The notes: generated by a model from the sequence alone, not told the origin. Counted from the stretch's first letter, positions 44,718 through 53,743 are shown. The stretch is 64,000 bases of DNA from CAYPNP01 sp964412195 (GCA_964412195.1 CAYPNP010000007.1:124001-188000), one strand, 5' to 3'. Numbers and translations are program-made.

Positions 44718-45278
44718 ATGGGAAAAATCCGTACCGAAACCAACGTCTTCATCCCCATGCCGGTGGTGCTGGTCGGCACGGTGGTGGACGGCCGGCCCAA
44801 CTTCATGGCGGTGGGCTGGGTCACCCGCGTGAACTCCCAGCCGCCCCTGATCGGCGTCGGCATCCACAAGTCGCACCACACCGCCCGCGGCATCCTCGCC
44901 AACCAGGCCTTCAGCGTGTGCATCCCCGGCGCCGACCTGGCCGACCGGACCGACTACTGCGGGCTGGTCTCCGGGGAGAAGGTGGACAAATCGGCCGTGT
45001 TCGACCTGTTCTACGGGGAGATCCAGGCCGCCCCGCTGATCCGGGAGTGCCCGCTCTGCTTCGAGTGCCGCCTGGTCCACACCGGGGACTTCGCGTCGAA
45101 CCACTTCTTCGTCGGGGAGATCGCCGCTGCGCACGCCGACGAGTCCGTATTGACCAAGGGAAAGCCCGATTGGGACAAGATCAGCCCCCTCATCCTGACC
45201 ATGCCCGACAACCGGTACTGGCGGCTGGGCGAATGCGCCGGCATCGCCTGGAAGATCGGCAAGCAGGTGGGCCAGTGA
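44718..45278 (+). CDS. Flavin reductase-like FMN-binding protein
   Basis: A 186-residue split-barrel protein (flavin reductase-like domain): PMPVVLVGTVVDGRPNFMAVGWVTRVN, IGVGIHKSHHTARGI and FSVCIPGADLADRTDYCGLVSGEKVDK are the standard FMN-contact segments. It probably reduces or binds FMN in electron transfer; related stand-alone proteins occur in anaerobes. GGGGGG precedes the ATG at 44718, and the frame upstream of it is not conserved. It is followed 64 bp later by a secreted-protein gene on the same strand. Confidence 0.85.
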   Translation: MGKIRTETNVFIPMPVVLVGTVVDGRPNFMAVGWVTRVNSQPPLIGVGIHKSHHTARGILANQAFSVCIPGADLADRTDYCGLVSGEKVDKSAVFDLFYGEIQAAPLIRECPLCFECRLVHTGDFASNHFFVGEIAAAHADESVLTKGKPDWDKISPLILTMPDNRYWRLGECAGIAWKIGKQVGQ

Positions 45279-45342
45279 ACCTTGCGCCCGGTGCCGGATC
45301 CAATCCTACAGTGGCAGCGAGGGCAAAGGAGGGGAAGCACCG

Positions 45343-46212
45343 ATGCGGCGGCTGATCCTGGCGGTCTTTCTGGCGCTCGCTGCCCCGGCCTTTCCGGCGG
45401 ACGGAGAGACGGGGCTGGCGGACGTTCTGGCCCGGGCGGGACGATACGTCGAGGGTTATTATCGGGACTTCTCCAACATCCTGGCTGCGGAGACCTACCG
45501 CCAGATCCACCGTCCGCCTTTTGAAACGGTGGAACTCCGCACGCTGGAGTCCGACGTGCTGCTGGTCCGGCCGGAGGGCGAGTCCCAGTACCGGATGTTC
45601 CGGGACGTCGCCAAGGTGAACGGGCATGCCGTCCGTGACCGGGAAGAGAGGCTGAAGCAGACATTCCTGGATTCTCCGGCCACCCTGGGTGTCATCGCCG
45701 CGGAAAGCGCCCGGTACAACATCGGGCCGGTCCGGCGCGACTTCAACGTCCCCCTGACGGCCCTGGATTTCCTGGCTCCCGGCAACCAGGCGTCCTTCCG
45801 CTTCGAGAAGGCGGGTGAGGCTACCCTCGCCGGGCAGGCCGTCTGGGTGGTCCGCTTCACGGAGATAGGGCACCCCACCTTCATCCGGTACAATTCCGCC
45901 GACCTGGAGGCCGCCGGCACCTTCTGGATCGGGCCCGCCGACGGCCGCGTCTGGGCGTCGGAGCTGGTACTGAAACCCGCCAATCCGGCACTCTACGCCG
46001 CCGTCCGGGTGACGTTCCGCGAGGACCCAGGCCTGGGGCTGCTGGTGCCGGCCGAGATGGCAGAGCGGTACTACTGGGACCCCGGGCGGATCCGGGCGGC
46101 CCTGGCCGGCGAGCACCCCACTCCCGACGTGGAGGGCCGGGCCGCCTACGACCATTTCCGAAAGTTCACAGTGGAGACCGAGGAGTCCACCGCCCCTCCC
46201 CCGGAACGTTGA
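45343..46212 (+). CDS. Secreted protein of unknown function, Acidobacteriota type
   Basis: A 289-residue exported protein (signal peptide LILAVFLALAAPAFPAD). The N-terminal pattern of a helical segment with RYVEGYYRDFSNILAAETY, followed by SDVLLVRPEGESQYRMFRDV and WVVRFTEIGHPTFI, recurs in secreted proteins of Acidobacteriota as I recall, with no known function. GGAGGGGAAG precedes the ATG. The stop codon (46210-46212) is part of a perfect 24-bp palindrome, so the last residues (PPER) and the end of the gene may have been shaped by that element. Confidence 0.7.
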   Translation: MRRLILAVFLALAAPAFPADGETGLADVLARAGRYVEGYYRDFSNILAAETYRQIHRPPFETVELRTLESDVLLVRPEGESQYRMFRDVAKVNGHAVRDREERLKQTFLDSPATLGVIAAESARYNIGPVRRDFNVPLTALDFLAPGNQASFRFEKAGEATLAGQAVWVVRFTEIGHPTFIRYNSADLEAAGTFWIGPADGRVWASELVLKPANPALYAAVRVTFREDPGLGLLVPAEMAERYYWDPGRIRAALAGEHPTPDVEGRAAYDHFRKFTVETEESTAPPPER

Positions 46213-46236
46213 AACGTTTCAACGTTCAAACGTTCA
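46204..46236. repeat. CGTT palindrome overlapping a stop codon
   Basis: Bases 46204-46227 are a perfect 24-bp palindrome (half site GAACGTTGAAAC), continued by further CAAACGTTC words to 46236. A related 10-bp stem with the same core is at 47537-47566, 1.3 kb downstream, at another gene end. Confidence 0.85.
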
Positions 46237-46280
46237 GGACCTGTGCGATAATGCGCCCACCATCGAAAGAGGAGCGGAGC

Positions 46281-46865
46281 ATGAAAGTCACCGCGTTCAA
46301 CGGCAGCCCCCGCCCCGAGGGGAACACGTTCCGGCTCGTCCGGCGGGTATTTGCCGAGCTGGAAAAGGACGGCATCGAGACCGAGGTCGTCCAGGTCGGC
46401 GGCCTGCCGGTGCGGGGGTGCATCGCCTGCTACCGCTGTTTCGCCAACAAGGACGGGCGCTGCGCCGTGGACGAGGACCGGGTCAACGAGTGGATCGGGC
46501 ACATGCGGGCTTCCGACGGGATCCTGCTGGCCTCGCCCACCTACTTCACGGACGTCACCTCCGAGATGAAGGCGCTGATCGACCGGGCCGGCCTGGTCGC
46601 CCGGGCCAACGGACACTACCTGCGGCGCAAGGCCGGGGCCGCGGTGGTGGCTGTGCGGCGCGCCGGCGGCATCCACGTGTTCGACACCCTCAACCACTTT
46701 TTCCTGATCAGCCAGATGGTCGTCCCCGGCTCGTCTTACTGGAACATCGGCATCGGCCGGAACCCCGGCGAGGTGGACAACGATCCCGAGGGCGTGCAGA
46801 CCATGGAAACCCTCGGCCAGAACATGGCCTGGCTGCTCCGCCGCCTGGCCGGGCCGGACGCTTGA
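46281..46865 (+). CDS. NADPH-dependent FMN reductase/flavodoxin-like protein
   Basis: A 194-residue flavodoxin-fold iron-sulfur flavoprotein relative. FNGSPRPEGNTFRLV binds FMN phosphate, GCIACYRCFANKDGRC resembles the short Cys cluster of iron-sulfur flavoproteins, and SPTYFTDVTSEMKALIDR is the FMN-ring contact. It probably transfers electrons to quinones or metals. The ATG at 46281 follows AGGAG; the open frame starts 24 codons earlier within the palindrome. The next gene follows by 14 bases, so they are likely to be one transcript. Confidence 0.85.
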   Translation: MKVTAFNGSPRPEGNTFRLVRRVFAELEKDGIETEVVQVGGLPVRGCIACYRCFANKDGRCAVDEDRVNEWIGHMRASDGILLASPTYFTDVTSEMKALIDRAGLVARANGHYLRRKAGAAVVAVRRAGGIHVFDTLNHFFLISQMVVPGSSYWNIGIGRNPGEVDNDPEGVQTMETLGQNMAWLLRRLAGPDA

Positions 46866-46879
46866 ACAAGGAGTCGCAC

Positions 46880-47530
46880 GTGAGCAAATCCAGGGAAGAA
46901 CGCGTCAAGTGCCCGGCCTGCGGCCAGCAGGGAAGCTTCACCCTTTGGGAGTCCGTCAACGTCACGGAGGACCCCATGCTGAAGGAGCGGTTCCTGTCCG
47001 GCGACTTGAACACCTTCCGCTGCGCCGGCTGCGCGCACGAGACCCAGATCTGGTACCCGATGCTCTACCACGACATGGACCAGCTGCTGATGGTCTGGTT
47101 CATGCCGGGGGGCGAGACGCCTCCCCCCGTGCCGGAGCTGCTCCTGGAGGTGACCGGCGACAACGCCGAGACCTACCGCTTCCGCTTGGTCCGCTCCCCC
47201 AACGAGCTGAAGGAGAAGGTCTTCCTGGCCGACGCCGGCCTGGACGACCGGGTGGTGGAACTCATGAAGTGGCTCGTCCGCCAGAACGACCACGGCGAGA
47301 ACCTTCGCGCCGAGGACCTCTTGCTCTTCGCCGAGGTCGGGCAGGGCCAGTCCGGCCGGGAGATCACCTTCGTGATCATGAGCGGGGAGGAGCAGTTCAC
47401 CTCCGGCCTGCCGTTCGCACTGTACAACGAACTGGAGGAAACCGCGCAGCCGCACCTGGAAACCCTCTACCCCGGCGAGGGCCCCTGGCTCAACGTCCAC
47501 GAGCGGCACCTCGCCGCACCCGAAGTCTAA
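46880..47530 (+). CDS. CpXC-domain protein
   Basis: A 216-residue cytoplasmic protein of the CpXC family. Two zinc-knuckle-like pairs are visible near the N-terminus, VKCPACGQQG and FRCAGCAHE, then the FYP-type strand WYPMLYHDMDQLLMVWFMP. The function of the family is unknown; the cysteines suggest a small zinc-binding module fused to an all-beta domain. The start is GTG at 46880, with AAGGAG six bases upstream. It follows the FMN reductase gene closely. A palindrome-type repeat follows its stop. Confidence 0.8.
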   Translation: MSKSREERVKCPACGQQGSFTLWESVNVTEDPMLKERFLSGDLNTFRCAGCAHETQIWYPMLYHDMDQLLMVWFMPGGETPPPVPELLLEVTGDNAETYRFRLVRSPNELKEKVFLADAGLDDRVVELMKWLVRQNDHGENLRAEDLLLFAEVGQGQSGREITFVIMSGEEQFTSGLPFALYNELEETAQPHLETLYPGEGPWLNVHERHLAAPEV

Positions 47531-47536
47531 AAAAGA

Positions 47537-47566
47537 TTGGAACGTTCCGACGCTTCAACGTTCCAA
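47537..47566. terminator. AACGTTCC hairpin between convergent genes
   Basis: A perfect 10-bp stem, TTGGAACGTT with its complement (47557-47566), encloses a 10-nt loop, preceded by an A-run and lying between the CpXC gene and a convergent lipoprotein gene. It shares the AACGTT core with the palindrome at 46204-46227 and may terminate in both directions. Confidence 0.6.
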
Positions 47567-47583
47567 CGAAAGCACGGGATCGG

Positions 47584-47946
47584 CTATTCGAAGGGATCGT
47601 CCTTCTTCGTGTGGGTGATCCCGTCCAGGACCATCGTCCAGACGCCGTTCTCCTCCCGGGGCGGCTGGTCGATGCGGTACTTCTTGGTGATGCCGAAGAG
47701 GCTCACCGTGAGGCTGTTCCCCTGGATCGTCACCTGGCCCCCGTCGATGGACGTGTTGGAGGCCTCCACCTTGCCGCCGCCGTCCAGGTAGATCCGGACG
47801 TACGTGCCGTCCGGCGCCACCCACCGGCCCGCGTAGACCTGCTGGTCGGCCGGAAGCGGGGTCTTCTTGCCGCAGCCCGACAACAGGAGCAGGCCGGCGC
47901 ACAGCAGGGCCAGGAGCCACCACGCCGATTTCGTCGCTGAAATCAT
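47584..47946 (-). CDS. Small lipoprotein
   Basis: A 120-residue lipoprotein: signal peptide WWLLALLCAGLLLLSGC with lipobox LSGC at residues 24-27, then a compact beta-rich domain (YAGRWVAPDGTYVRIYLDGGGKVEA, VTIQGNSLTVSLFG, WTMVLDGITHTK). This looks like a single lipocalin- or META-like barrel; no exact family is recognised. AAAGGAGG precedes the ATG at 47946 by four bases. It stands alone on the minus strand between convergent and divergent neighbours. Confidence 0.8.
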   Translation of the reverse strand: MISATKSAWWLLALLCAGLLLLSGCGKKTPLPADQQVYAGRWVAPDGTYVRIYLDGGGKVEASNTSIDGGQVTIQGNSLTVSLFGITKKYRIDQPPREENGVWTMVLDGITHTKKDDPFE

Positions 47947-48056
47947 GGACCCTCCTTTGATAATTGTTCGGAACAGGGTGAGACTGGATCCATTATCGGT
48001 CTTCTTCCGCCGGGATGCAAGGAGACGATCCCGGTCCGTCCTCCCGGCGGAAGCCC

Positions 48057-48085
48057 TTGGACCCGGCCGCCGCATGTGTCACAAT
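48057..48085 (+). promoter_or_regulatory. Probable promoter of rlmKL
   Basis: TTGGAC (48057-48062), 17 bp, CACAAT (48080-48085), 46 bp before the ATG. The -35 is good, the -10 weaker. Confidence 0.45.
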
Positions 48086-48130
48086 AGCAGCCGCCGGCCG
48101 AGCCCCGCAGCGGCCGTCCCGAGGAACGTC

Positions 48131-50356
48131 ATGACATCGCCTGATTCCGCCAATACCGAACGCCTCGCCTTCTTCGCCACTTGCCCCAAGGGGCTGGAGG
48201 CGCTCCTGGTGGAAGAACTCCCCGCCCTCGGGGCCGCGGACGTGAAGGAGACAGCTGCCGGCGTGCATTTCCACGGCGGCCTGGCGCTGGCCTACCGGGC
48301 CTGCCTCTGGTCGCGGCTGGCCAGCCGGGTGCTGCTGCCGCTGGCCCGCTTCCCCGCCGCAGACGCCGCCGCCCTGTACGAAGGAGTGCGGGGCATCGAC
48401 TGGCGGGAGCACCTGGACCCCGACGGCAGCCTCCGGGTGGACTTCACCGGCACCGCCTCCGGCCTGACCCACACCCACTTCGGCGCCCAAAAGGTCAAGG
48501 ACGCCGTGGTCGACCAGCTGCGCGACCGGACCGGCCGGCGCCCGTCGGTGGACCGCGCTCACCCTGACCTGCGTATCCACGTGCGCCTGCACGGCGGCGA
48601 GGCGGCCGTCAGCCTCGACCTGTCCGGCGACAGCCTCCACCGCCGGGGCTACCGGCTGGAGGGCGGCGCCGCGCCGATGAAGGAAAACCTCGCCGCCGCG
48701 GTTCTGCTGCGCGCCGGCTGGCCGGAGTTCGCCCGCGCCGGCGGCCCGCTCCTGGACCCGATGTGCGGCTCGGGCACGTTCCTGATCGAGGGGGCATGGA
48801 TGGCCGCGGACGTCGCGCCGGGCCTGCTCCGTCCCGGCTTCGGCTTCACCGGCTGGCGGAAGCACCGGGCCGCGCTCTGGCGGGAGCTCCGGGCGGAGGC
48901 CGAGGCGCGACGGGCGGAGGGGTTGGCGCGCGGCCTGCCCGACATCCGGGGCTTCGACGCGGACCCGGACGCCGTCGCCGCCGCCCGCGCCCACGTCGAG
49001 CGGGCGGGCCTCGCGGGCCGCGTGCGCGTGGCCACGCGGGAGCTGGCCCGGTTGACGCGACCCCCCTCCCGCGAAGCGGCGCCGGGCCTGGTGGTGGTCA
49101 ACCCGCCGTACGGCGAGCGACTCGGCGACGCGGCCGCCCTCGAGGGCCTCTACCGCCACCTGGGGACGCGCCTGCGGGAGGAGTTCGGCGGCTGGCGGGC
49201 GGCGGTCTTCACCGGCAATCCGGACTTGGGCAAGCGCATGGGGTTGCGGGCATACAAGCATTACGCGCTGTACAACGGCGCCCTGCCCTGCCGCCTCCTC
49301 CTGTTCCAGGTCACACCGGAGTGGTTCGTAAATCGTCCGTTGGAAGAAGCTTCCCCGGCTGCAGCGCCCGCGGTCCCGGACGTGCCGTTGCCCGAAGATC
49401 CAGGATCGGGCCCCGCCATGCTGGCCAACCGCCTGCGCAAGGACCTGCGGACCATCGGCAAGTGGGCGCGGCGGGAAGGCCTCGAATGTTACCGCCTCTA
49501 CGACGCCGACATGAAGGAATATGCGGTGGCCGTCGACCTGTACCGGGACTGGGCCCACGTCCAGGAGTACGCCCCGCCAGCCACGGTGGATCCGGACAGG
49601 GCCGGGCGCCGGCTGCGGGAGGCGCTGCAGGTCGTCTCCGCGGTCCTGGAGATTCCGCCGGAGCGCGTGGTGCTCAAGCAGCGCCGCCGCCAGAAGGGTC
49701 CGGATCAGTATCGGAAGATGGGCGAGCGCGGCCGCTTCCTTGAAGTGGGCGAGCGCGGCGCCCGGTTCCTGGTCAACCTCACCGACTACCTGGACACCGG
49801 CCTCTTCCTGGACGCCCGCCCCGTCCGCCGACTGGTCCGGGAATCCGCCCGGGGCGCGCGGTTCCTGAACCTGTTCTGCTACACGGCCACGGCCACCGTG
49901 GCGGCGGCCCAGGGCGGCGCGAACCACACCACCAGCGTGGACCTTTCCCCCACCTACCTGCACTGGGCCCGGCGCAACCTCGCCCTGAACGGGCTGGCCG
50001 AGAACCGCCACCGGCTGGTCCGGGCCGACTGCCTGGAGTGGCTGGGGGCGTGCCGGGAGCGGTTCGAGCTGGTGCTGCTGGACCCGCCCACTTTTTCCAA
50101 CTCGAAGCGCACCGAGGGTATCCTGGACGTCCAGCGCGACCACGTCCGCCTGATCCGGGCGGCGGCCCGCCTGCTGGCCCCCGGCGGGCGGCTGATCTTC
50201 TCCACCAATTTCCGGCGGTTCCGCCTGGACGAGGCGGCGCTGTCCGGGCTGGCGGTGCGGGACATCTCCCGCGCCACCCTGGACAAGGACTTCGAACGCG
50301 ACCCGCGGATCCACCGATGCTGGGAAATCCGCCCATCCACAGACCTGAAAACGTAA
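48131..50356 (+). CDS. rlmL: Bifunctional 23S rRNA methyltransferase RlmKL
   Basis: A 741-residue fusion of two SAM-dependent methyltransferases that modify G2445 (N2) and G2069 (N7) of 23S rRNA. Order: THUMP domain (about 45-155), RlmL domain with DPMCGSGTFLIEGA and VVNPPYGERLG, then the PUA-like and RlmK part with FLNLFCYTATATVAAAQGG and LVLLDPPTFSNSKR. GAGGAA lies a few bases before the ATG at 48131; the longer open frame upstream has no support. The stop codon is overlapped by a nonamer tract (50355-50381). Monocistronic. Confidence 0.95.
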   Translation: MTSPDSANTERLAFFATCPKGLEALLVEELPALGAADVKETAAGVHFHGGLALAYRACLWSRLASRVLLPLARFPAADAAALYEGVRGIDWREHLDPDGSLRVDFTGTASGLTHTHFGAQKVKDAVVDQLRDRTGRRPSVDRAHPDLRIHVRLHGGEAAVSLDLSGDSLHRRGYRLEGGAAPMKENLAAAVLLRAGWPEFARAGGPLLDPMCGSGTFLIEGAWMAADVAPGLLRPGFGFTGWRKHRAALWRELRAEAEARRAEGLARGLPDIRGFDADPDAVAAARAHVERAGLAGRVRVATRELARLTRPPSREAAPGLVVVNPPYGERLGDAAALEGLYRHLGTRLREEFGGWRAAVFTGNPDLGKRMGLRAYKHYALYNGALPCRLLLFQVTPEWFVNRPLEEASPAAAPAVPDVPLPEDPGSGPAMLANRLRKDLRTIGKWARREGLECYRLYDADMKEYAVAVDLYRDWAHVQEYAPPATVDPDRAGRRLREALQVVSAVLEIPPERVVLKQRRRQKGPDQYRKMGERGRFLEVGERGARFLVNLTDYLDTGLFLDARPVRRLVRESARGARFLNLFCYTATATVAAAQGGANHTTSVDLSPTYLHWARRNLALNGLAENRHRLVRADCLEWLGACRERFELVLLDPPTFSNSKRTEGILDVQRDHVRLIRAAARLLAPGGRLIFSTNFRRFRLDEAALSGLAVRDISRATLDKDFERDPRIHRCWEIRPSTDLKT

Positions 50357-50385
50357 CCACGAACCACACGAAACACACGAACGGG
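50355..50385 (+). repeat. AACCACGAA nonamer tract overlapping the rlmL stop
   Basis: Three consecutive 9-bp units (AACCACGAA, CCACACGAA, ACACACGAA) start inside the stop codon. Unlike the other junction repeats there is no inverted partner in the following sequence, so it is a single arm. Confidence 0.75.
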
Positions 50386-50402
50386 TCCGGAATCAGGCGA
50401 TC

Positions 50403-50478
50403 CCATCATTCATCATTGATGGAATAATCCAGCATCATTAAAATTCAGCTTCCACTTCCTAGCCATATCTTTTATAAT
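50403..50478 (+). promoter_or_regulatory. Promoter (and possible operator) of the methylmalonyl-CoA mutase gene
   Basis: TTCCAC (50450-50455), 17 bp, and a consensus TATAAT (50473-50478) lie 33 bp before the ATG. A dyad with 6-bp arms CCATCA/TGATGG at 50403-50422 upstream could bind a regulator. The whole stretch is AT-rich compared with the surroundings. Confidence 0.65.
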
Positions 50479-50510
50479 GTTCTGTTTCGACTACGTGAAG
50501 GAGCAGCGCC

Positions 50511-52100
50511 ATGGACGAAAAGAAGCACGCCACGACGTCCGGCATCGAGATCCAGGACGCCTACCGGCCGGAGGACCTGAAGGATTTCCGCTACGACCAG
50601 AAGCTGGGCCAGCCGGGCAAGTACCCCTACACCCGCGGCATCTACCCCGAGATGTACCGCCAGCGACCCTGGACGATGCGGCAGTACGCCGGCTTCGCCA
50701 CCGCCGAGGAGAGCAACCGCCGCTACCGCTACCTGCTGGAGCAGGGGCAAACCGGCCTCTCGGTGGCTTTCGACCTGCCCACCCAGATCGGTCTCGACTC
50801 GGACAACCCGCTGTCGGAAGGCGAGGTGGGCAAGGTGGGGGTGGCTATCGACAGCCTCGAGGACATGGAGGTCCTTTTCCGCGAGATCCCGCTGGACAAG
50901 GTCTCCACCTCCATGACCATCAACGCCACGGCCGCCGTCCTGCTGGCCATGTACATCGTGGTGGGCGAGCGGCAGGGGGTGAAGCCCGGCCAGCTCTCCG
51001 GCACCGTCCAGAACGACCTGCTCAAGGAGTACATCGCCCGCGGCACCTACATCTACCCGCCGGCGCCCTCCATGCGGCTGATCACGGACATCTTCGAGTT
51101 CTGCGCCCGGCAGGTGCCCAAGTGGAACACCATCTCCATCAGCGGCTACCACATCCGGGAGGCCGGCTCCACGGCGGTGCAGGAAGTGGCCTTCACCCTG
51201 GCCGACGGCATCGCCTACGTCGAAGCGGCCGTGAAGAAGGGCCTGGACGTGGACGCCTTCGCCCCGCGCCTGTCTTTCTTCTTCAACGCCCACAACAACC
51301 TTCTGGAGGAGGTGGCCAAGTTCCGCGCCGCCCGCCGCTTGTGGGCCCGCATCATGAAGGAGCGCTTCGGCGCCAAGGGCCCCAAGTCGCTGCTGCTGCG
51401 CTTCCACACCCAGACCGCCGGCTGCACCCTGACCGCCCAGCAGCCGCCCGTGAACGTGGTCCGGGTCACCCTGCAGGCCCTGGCGGCGGTGCTGGGGGGC
51501 ACTCAGTCGCTGCACACCAACTCGCAGGACGAGGCGCTGGCCCTGCCGACCGAGGCCTCCGCCCGACTGGCCCTGCGCACCCAGCAGGTCATCGCCTACG
51601 AGAGCGGCGTGACCGAGACCGTCGACCCGCTGGGCGGCTCCTACTTCATCGAGGCGTTGACCGACGAGATCGAGGCCGGGGCGGCGGAGTACATCCGCAA
51701 GATCGACGACATGGGCGGCGCGCTGCGGGCCATCGAGGCCGGCTACATCCAGAAGGAGATCCAGGACGCCGCCTACGCCTACCAGAAATCCGTGGAGACC
51801 GGTGAGCAGGTCATCGTCGGCGTCAACCGCTTCCAGATGAAGGCCGAGGAGTCCTTCGACATCCTCCGGATCGACCCCAGCATCGAGGCCGACCAGAAGG
51901 CGAAGCTGAAGGACCTGCGCGGGCGGCGCGACAACGCCGCCGTGGCCGCGGCCCTGGCCGGGATCGAGCGGGCCGCCCGGGGCACCGACAACCTCATGCC
52001 GCCCATCCTGGACGCCGTGCGGGCCTACGCCACCATCGGCGAGATCTCCGACGCCATGCGGAAGGTGTTCGGCCTGTACCAGGAAAACGTCCTGCTGTAA
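50511..52100 (+). CDS. Methylmalonyl-CoA mutase, large-chain catalytic subunit
   Basis: A 529-residue TIM-barrel subunit: YTRGIYPEMYRQRPWTMRQYAGF, GLSVAFDLPTQIGLDSD, STSMTINATAAVLLAMYI, FHTQTAGCTLTAQQP, LGGTQSLHTNSQDEAL and ESGVTETVDPLGGSYF are diagnostic. The cobalamin-binding domain (DxHxxG) is absent, so a separate small subunit must provide B12, as in the two-subunit form. It isomerises methylmalonyl-CoA and succinyl-CoA in propionate metabolism; ethylmalonyl- or isobutyryl-type mutases share this architecture and cannot be excluded. GAAGGAG precedes the ATG; a strong promoter precedes and a terminator follows, so it is monocistronic. Confidence 0.92.
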   Translation: MDEKKHATTSGIEIQDAYRPEDLKDFRYDQKLGQPGKYPYTRGIYPEMYRQRPWTMRQYAGFATAEESNRRYRYLLEQGQTGLSVAFDLPTQIGLDSDNPLSEGEVGKVGVAIDSLEDMEVLFREIPLDKVSTSMTINATAAVLLAMYIVVGERQGVKPGQLSGTVQNDLLKEYIARGTYIYPPAPSMRLITDIFEFCARQVPKWNTISISGYHIREAGSTAVQEVAFTLADGIAYVEAAVKKGLDVDAFAPRLSFFFNAHNNLLEEVAKFRAARRLWARIMKERFGAKGPKSLLLRFHTQTAGCTLTAQQPPVNVVRVTLQALAAVLGGTQSLHTNSQDEALALPTEASARLALRTQQVIAYESGVTETVDPLGGSYFIEALTDEIEAGAAEYIRKIDDMGGALRAIEAGYIQKEIQDAAYAYQKSVETGEQVIVGVNRFQMKAEESFDILRIDPSIEADQKAKLKDLRGRRDNAAVAAALAGIERAARGTDNLMPPILDAVRAYATIGEISDAMRKVFGLYQENVLL

Positions 52101-52158
52101 ACGCTTTCGGCGACACGACACCCTGCCCCGGCAGGCGCGGGTCTTACACCCCAGAAGC

Positions 52159-52186
52159 AGCCGGCTTTTCGCCGGCTTTTCTTTTT
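52159..52186 (+). terminator. Rho-independent terminator after the mutase gene
   Basis: Stem of 7 bp (AGCCGGC with GCCGGCT), loop TTTTC, then TTTCTTTTT. Classical intrinsic terminator 58 bp after the stop codon. Confidence 0.9.
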
Positions 52187-52348
52187 CCTGCCGCCTGGCA
52201 GGGATAGGAGCCGGGGCGCCTTCGGGTTGGCCAGATCCTGTCCGGCCGGCGTCGCTCGTCCCCTGGAAAGGCCGCTTCGTCCCAGGGAGCGCAACATCCC
52301 CGCTCACCGTCCCGTAACAGGATCACAATTTACCGGGAGGATCGTGTC

Positions 52349-53548
52349 ATGAAGAAAGACGCACGGAGCGAATTTCAAGGCCTGGCGGCGGCGCGGCTGG
52401 TGCTGCTGGCCCTCGTGGGGATCGTTGGCTTCGGCCTCTGGCTCTTTGCGGAAGAGCCGGGTGAACCGCTCAGCATCGGCCGGACGGTGACGATCCACTC
52501 CGATGCGCTGGGCGAGGACCGCACCGTCCTGGTGACCACCCCCGCCGGCTACGAGCAGGGCGCCCGCAAGTACCCCGTGGTCTACGTGCTGGACGGCGAA
52601 ACCAACCACCTCCTCAGCGTGGCCGTGACCAACTTCTACTGGCAGAACGGGCTGATGCCTCCCGTCATTGTGGTCAGCGTCACCAATACCGCCCGCACCC
52701 GCGATTTCACCCCCACCGCGGTGGCCGACCGGCAGGGCTCGGGCGGCGGACCGAAGTTCATGGAGTTCCTGAAGAACGAGCTGCTGCCCTTTGTGGAGAA
52801 GAACTACCGGACCGAGCCCTATCGCGTCCTGATCGGACACTCCCTGTGCGGGATGTACGCGGTGTGGACCCTCCTGAGCGAGCCGGACCTCTTCCAGGCT
52901 TTCATCGCCATCAGCCCCTACCTCCAGTACGACAACGACTGCGTCGTGCGCCTGGCCGAGGAGCGGCTGCCGGGAATGTCCGACCGGCGGCGCTTCCTCT
53001 ACATCACCCTTGGGAACGAGCCGGAATACAACGCCTCCATCGACCGCCTCCTCGGCCTGATCAGGAAAAAGGGGCCGAAGAGCCTGGAGGTCCGTTTCAA
53101 TCCGATGAAAGCCGAAAACCATGGCACCGTCCGGTTGAAAAGCGTTTACGAGGGGATGGCGGCCCTGTACGCCGGCTGGCGCCTGCCGGACGATCTGACC
53201 ACGCTGGGCATCCCCGGGATCCGGAAGCACTTCGAAGCCCTCAGCGCCCGCTTCGGCTACACCCTGGGAGTGCCGGAGCCGGCCGTCAACCAGCTGGGGT
53301 ACCAGCTCCTCAATCAGAAGAAGTTCAACGAGGCCATCGAGGTCTTCCGTAAAAACATCGAACTCTTCCCCGAGTCGGCCAACGTCTACGACTCCCTGGG
53401 CGAGGCCCTGGAGCAGGCCGGCAAACTCGAGGAAGCCCGTCAGAACTATCTCGAGGCCGTGACCCGGGCCGAAAAGACCCAGGACCGCAATCTGCCGGTC
53501 TTCCGGCAGCACCTGACTGGGATCGAGAGCAAGATCAAGGGGAAGTAA
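52349..53548 (+). CDS. Membrane-anchored esterase (PF00756 type) with TPR tail
   Basis: 399 residues: an N-terminal hydrophobic anchor (LVLLALVGIVGFGLWLFA), an esterase-D-like hydrolase domain with DGETNHLL, nucleophile elbow GHSLCG (Ser at about 167), and catalytic histidine in ENHGTV, then two TPR-like repeats at the C-terminus (LGYQLLNQKKFNEAIEVFRK, SANVYDSLGEALEQAGKLEE). Relatives hydrolyse siderophore, feruloyl or mycolyl-type esters; the substrate is unknown. GGGAGG precedes the ATG. The gene is followed by the first GAACATC-heptad element and converges on the GGDEF gene. Confidence 0.85.
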   Translation: MKKDARSEFQGLAAARLVLLALVGIVGFGLWLFAEEPGEPLSIGRTVTIHSDALGEDRTVLVTTPAGYEQGARKYPVVYVLDGETNHLLSVAVTNFYWQNGLMPPVIVVSVTNTARTRDFTPTAVADRQGSGGGPKFMEFLKNELLPFVEKNYRTEPYRVLIGHSLCGMYAVWTLLSEPDLFQAFIAISPYLQYDNDCVVRLAEERLPGMSDRRRFLYITLGNEPEYNASIDRLLGLIRKKGPKSLEVRFNPMKAENHGTVRLKSVYEGMAALYAGWRLPDDLTTLGIPGIRKHFEALSARFGYTLGVPEPAVNQLGYQLLNQKKFNEAIEVFRKNIELFPESANVYDSLGEALEQAGKLEEARQNYLEAVTRAEKTQDRNLPVFRQHLTGIESKIKGK

Positions 53549-53560
53549 GGGGAAACCGAA

Positions 53561-53743
53561 CGAACTTCGAACATTGAACATCGAACATCCAACATCGAAG
53601 TAAAACCCGCAAACGCAGGATTATGGCGGATGATCAAGAGTGCCTGCGTGTGCGCATCGGCAACCCTTTGCTCCTTGAGAAAACTGGGGGAGCTGCGGTT
53701 TGAATCTAACGTTCGATGTTCAATGTTCGATGTTCGACGTTCG
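53561..53743. repeat. GAACATC-heptad inverted-pair element 1
   Basis: Left arm: five contiguous heptads of CGAACAT type ending in CGAAG at 53561-53600. Right arm: five inverted heptads (ATGTTCG type) at 53709-53743. The 108-bp core between them is not repetitive but starts and ends with partly complementary AACCCGC/GCGGTTT words. The last four left-arm units plus CGAAG are identical over 33 bases to those of element 2 at 61668-61700. It fills the gap between two convergent genes. Confidence 0.9.

Noticed and set aside
53561..53743. CRISPR array
   Set aside because: Units are 7 bp without spacers between them, and the two arms are inverted to each other; no cas gene is present.
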